This document shows, piece by piece, positions 62,706 to 64,000 of a stretch of DNA of 64,000 nucleotides (position 1 is its first letter; every line of letters starts with the position of its first letter). This stretch comes from Candidatus Rhodoblastus alkanivorans. GTDB taxonomy: Bacteria; Pseudomonadota; Alphaproteobacteria; Rhizobiales; Beijerinckiaceae. Location: the NCBI RefSeq assembly GCF_022760755.1, contig NZ_JAIVFP010000001.1:3328001-3392000 (forward strand). The letters are read 5' to 3'. The notes under the pieces were generated by a model. That model searched no databases, was not told the origin of the DNA, and saw only the letters and a program-made list of their open reading frames with translations. The position numbers and the translations under genes were made by a program.

Positions 62706-64000
62706 TCAGGGCGTAGGCCAGCTGTAACAGTTATCGCGACAAGCCTCGTAATTTTCGTCGAGCCGATCGCTCAGAAGGATCAGCGTGGTCAGGCGCCGTA
62801 TCATGGCCGTCACCTCGCGAGCCTCATCCTTAACAATCGGTCGGCCGAGAATGGCTTCCTCACGATAGGAGAGCCATTTCTTAATCACTAGATAGCCGCC
62901 GATCACATAGTCCCATGCGGCCTCGGGCACACACGCCCAGAAGGTCGTCTCGTTCAGAAAGACATCGATCGCGCGGCCGAGCAGCGCGAAACCCCGCGCC
63001 TCGTCAATACCTTGAGCCGCAAATCCGTTGCGCAGAGCCTCCTTTTCGGGGCCGGTCCAATCCCGCGTCTCAGTCTTGCCGAGGCCCGGATTGACGCGCC
63101 CCTTGGAGTCGCGGCTGCCCCAGCCGGCCCTCACGCTCAGATCGGTGCTGGAAATGCCACCCAGCACACGCAGGTGCTCCGCGACGGTGCCGCTGGTGAC
63201 GCCCGGCACATCGGCCTCCGTGTCGAGCAGCGCCGCCACTTGCGCACCGAGCGCCACCGAATTGTCGAGCAGCGCCCGTTGGTCGGGCAGCGGGATGCGC
63301 GGCCAGTCGGTCGTAACTCCGTGACAATTTTGATCGACGTACATAGGCGAATAGGAAATTGAAAGACAGTGCATCCAAATTATTTTTGCGTTATCTTCTG
63401 CATTATTCCCAGCATCTCCAATACTCGAGAGATATACTACCGCCTTCTCTGAGACGTTATCGTGGACGCGCAAAGCAAATAGGCTCACATCGTTGACTAC
63501 ATAGTGGGATGTAAATATCGACGCATTTGGCGGCATAGCGTGGTAGTCGCACAAACAACGAGAAAATAATATCTGAGGTCCTTCTTTTTCCTTGGCTGCT
63601 TTAAAACGTGAAACAATGGACCATTTCGAATTCTGGAAGCTGCCCCATTATTCCGGGCGTGGCTCGCGCCACAAGGGCCGACATGGAGAGTAATAGGCCC
63701 ATTGAACATCAAACGGCCTCATAGCGAAGCGAATAATACGGGTGGGGTCATAGCCTTCCGCCGCGAGCATGGTAGTGCGAGCCGCCTTCGCATCGAAGCG
63801 TGGAACATCTATTGATAGACCACTCTCCAATGCCTGAACTGAGAGCCAATCATTCGATCCATCAAAGTACACCTGCATCCTGTTCTGTAAAGGTGACTTG
63901 TCTATCGAGCTGAGTGCCTTGCCTCTGTCTTCCGAAACACCGGCAAAAGGTGGCGTATTTGCGAGGTCAGGTAGTTTTGGCCATGAGCGGTAACGGCTCG
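62706..64000 (-). pseudogene. Type ISP restriction-modification enzyme, C-terminal part, interrupted by an in-frame stop (cut by window edge)
   Basis: Minus-strand coding sequence enters from the right edge. Reading continuously, it gives RYRSWPKLPDLANTPPFAGV, then VQWAYYSPCRPLWREPRPE, an in-frame TAA at 63648-63650, then WGSFQNSKWSIVSRFKAAKEKEG and on to the C-terminal WDYVIGGYLVIKKWLSYREE...EVTAMIRRL. These segments follow the C-terminal target-recognition region of single-chain type ISP R-M proteins (nuclease, helicase, methylase). The stop lies where relatives have a Leu (TTA to TAA would do). Frame is the same on both sides, so this is a nonsense change, not a frameshift. A sequencing error remains possible. 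Confidence 0.75.

Noticed and set aside
62706-63650. Frameshift as the cause of the broken R-M gene
   Set aside because: Reading the minus strand through the stop shows the family sequence continuing in the same frame on both sides, so it is a nonsense codon.

Overview
The window is high-GC DNA that reads as a chromosomal segment of a hopanoid-producing alphaproteobacterium, most likely of the Rhizobiales/Hyphomicrobiales (Beijerinckiaceae, Methylocystaceae or Methylobacteriaceae type). The evidence is the hpn gene set, the DUF2849-cysI-DUF934-cysH-cysD-cysN operon, the lgt / DUF185 methyltransferase / pgeF block, and genes such as the DUF3775, HpnL and HpnM families. Taxonomy is inferred from gene content only. 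No rRNA or tRNA was recognised.

Layout. 1-3.3 kb is a prophage-like immunity and packaging remnant: terminase large subunit (cut by the left edge), terminase small subunit-like protein, a terminator, a CI/LexA-like repressor with TGGGA-N4-TCCCA-type operator candidates, and two rightward phage-type genes, one RusA-like but without its catalytic acids. 3.3-9 kb holds meaB, yjbQ, a transglutaminase coupled to an ATP-grasp/alpha-E fusion, and a mogA-like gene. 9-22.3 kb is the main hopanoid region: hpnN, hpnH, hpnG and the tightly overlapping hpnABCDE operon. Between hpnG and hpnE lies a 3.6-kb segment with no squalene-hopene cyclase (hpnF/shc); it holds a heme-binding-like protein, a DUF2189 membrane protein and AT-rich DNA. 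22.6-28.4 kb is an assimilatory sulfate operon of the APS-reductase type (no APS kinase seen). 28.4-31.8 kb carries small envelope or secreted proteins and an L,D-transpeptidase. 32-34.2 kb is thiC behind a TPP riboswitch. 34.3-37.1 kb is hpnL-hpnM-hpnI, followed by tex.

39.6-46.9 kb is a polysaccharide-type accessory region: a secreted glycosidase-like protein, a GT61 protein and a methyltransferase in visibly AT-richer DNA, GT4 and GT2 glycosyltransferases, and a protein made of D-W-Y-L/PDV repeats that also occur at the N-terminus of the GT2. 47-52.5 kb is housekeeping: pgeF, DUF185 methyltransferase, lgt, ubiK-like, ybjN, proC and a COQ9-like TetR protein. 52.5-57.5 kb is an RbbA-type ABC exporter operon. 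57.6-62.7 kb has glutaminase, a TetR regulator with a seven-unit repeat tail and paired palindromic operators, a YecD-like isochorismatase-fold protein, an AbrB-family membrane protein and hpnJ. The right edge is a type ISP restriction-modification gene broken by an in-frame TAA.

Together the hpn genes supply squalene synthesis (HpnC/D/E), adenosylhopane formation and depurination (HpnH/G), head-group glycosylation and ring contraction (HpnI/J) and lipid transport (HpnN, HpnM). The cyclase HpnF and deacetylase HpnK are not in the window. Starts were chosen from coupling overlaps (ATGA, GTGA, TGATG) and visible Shine-Dalgarno sequences where possible.
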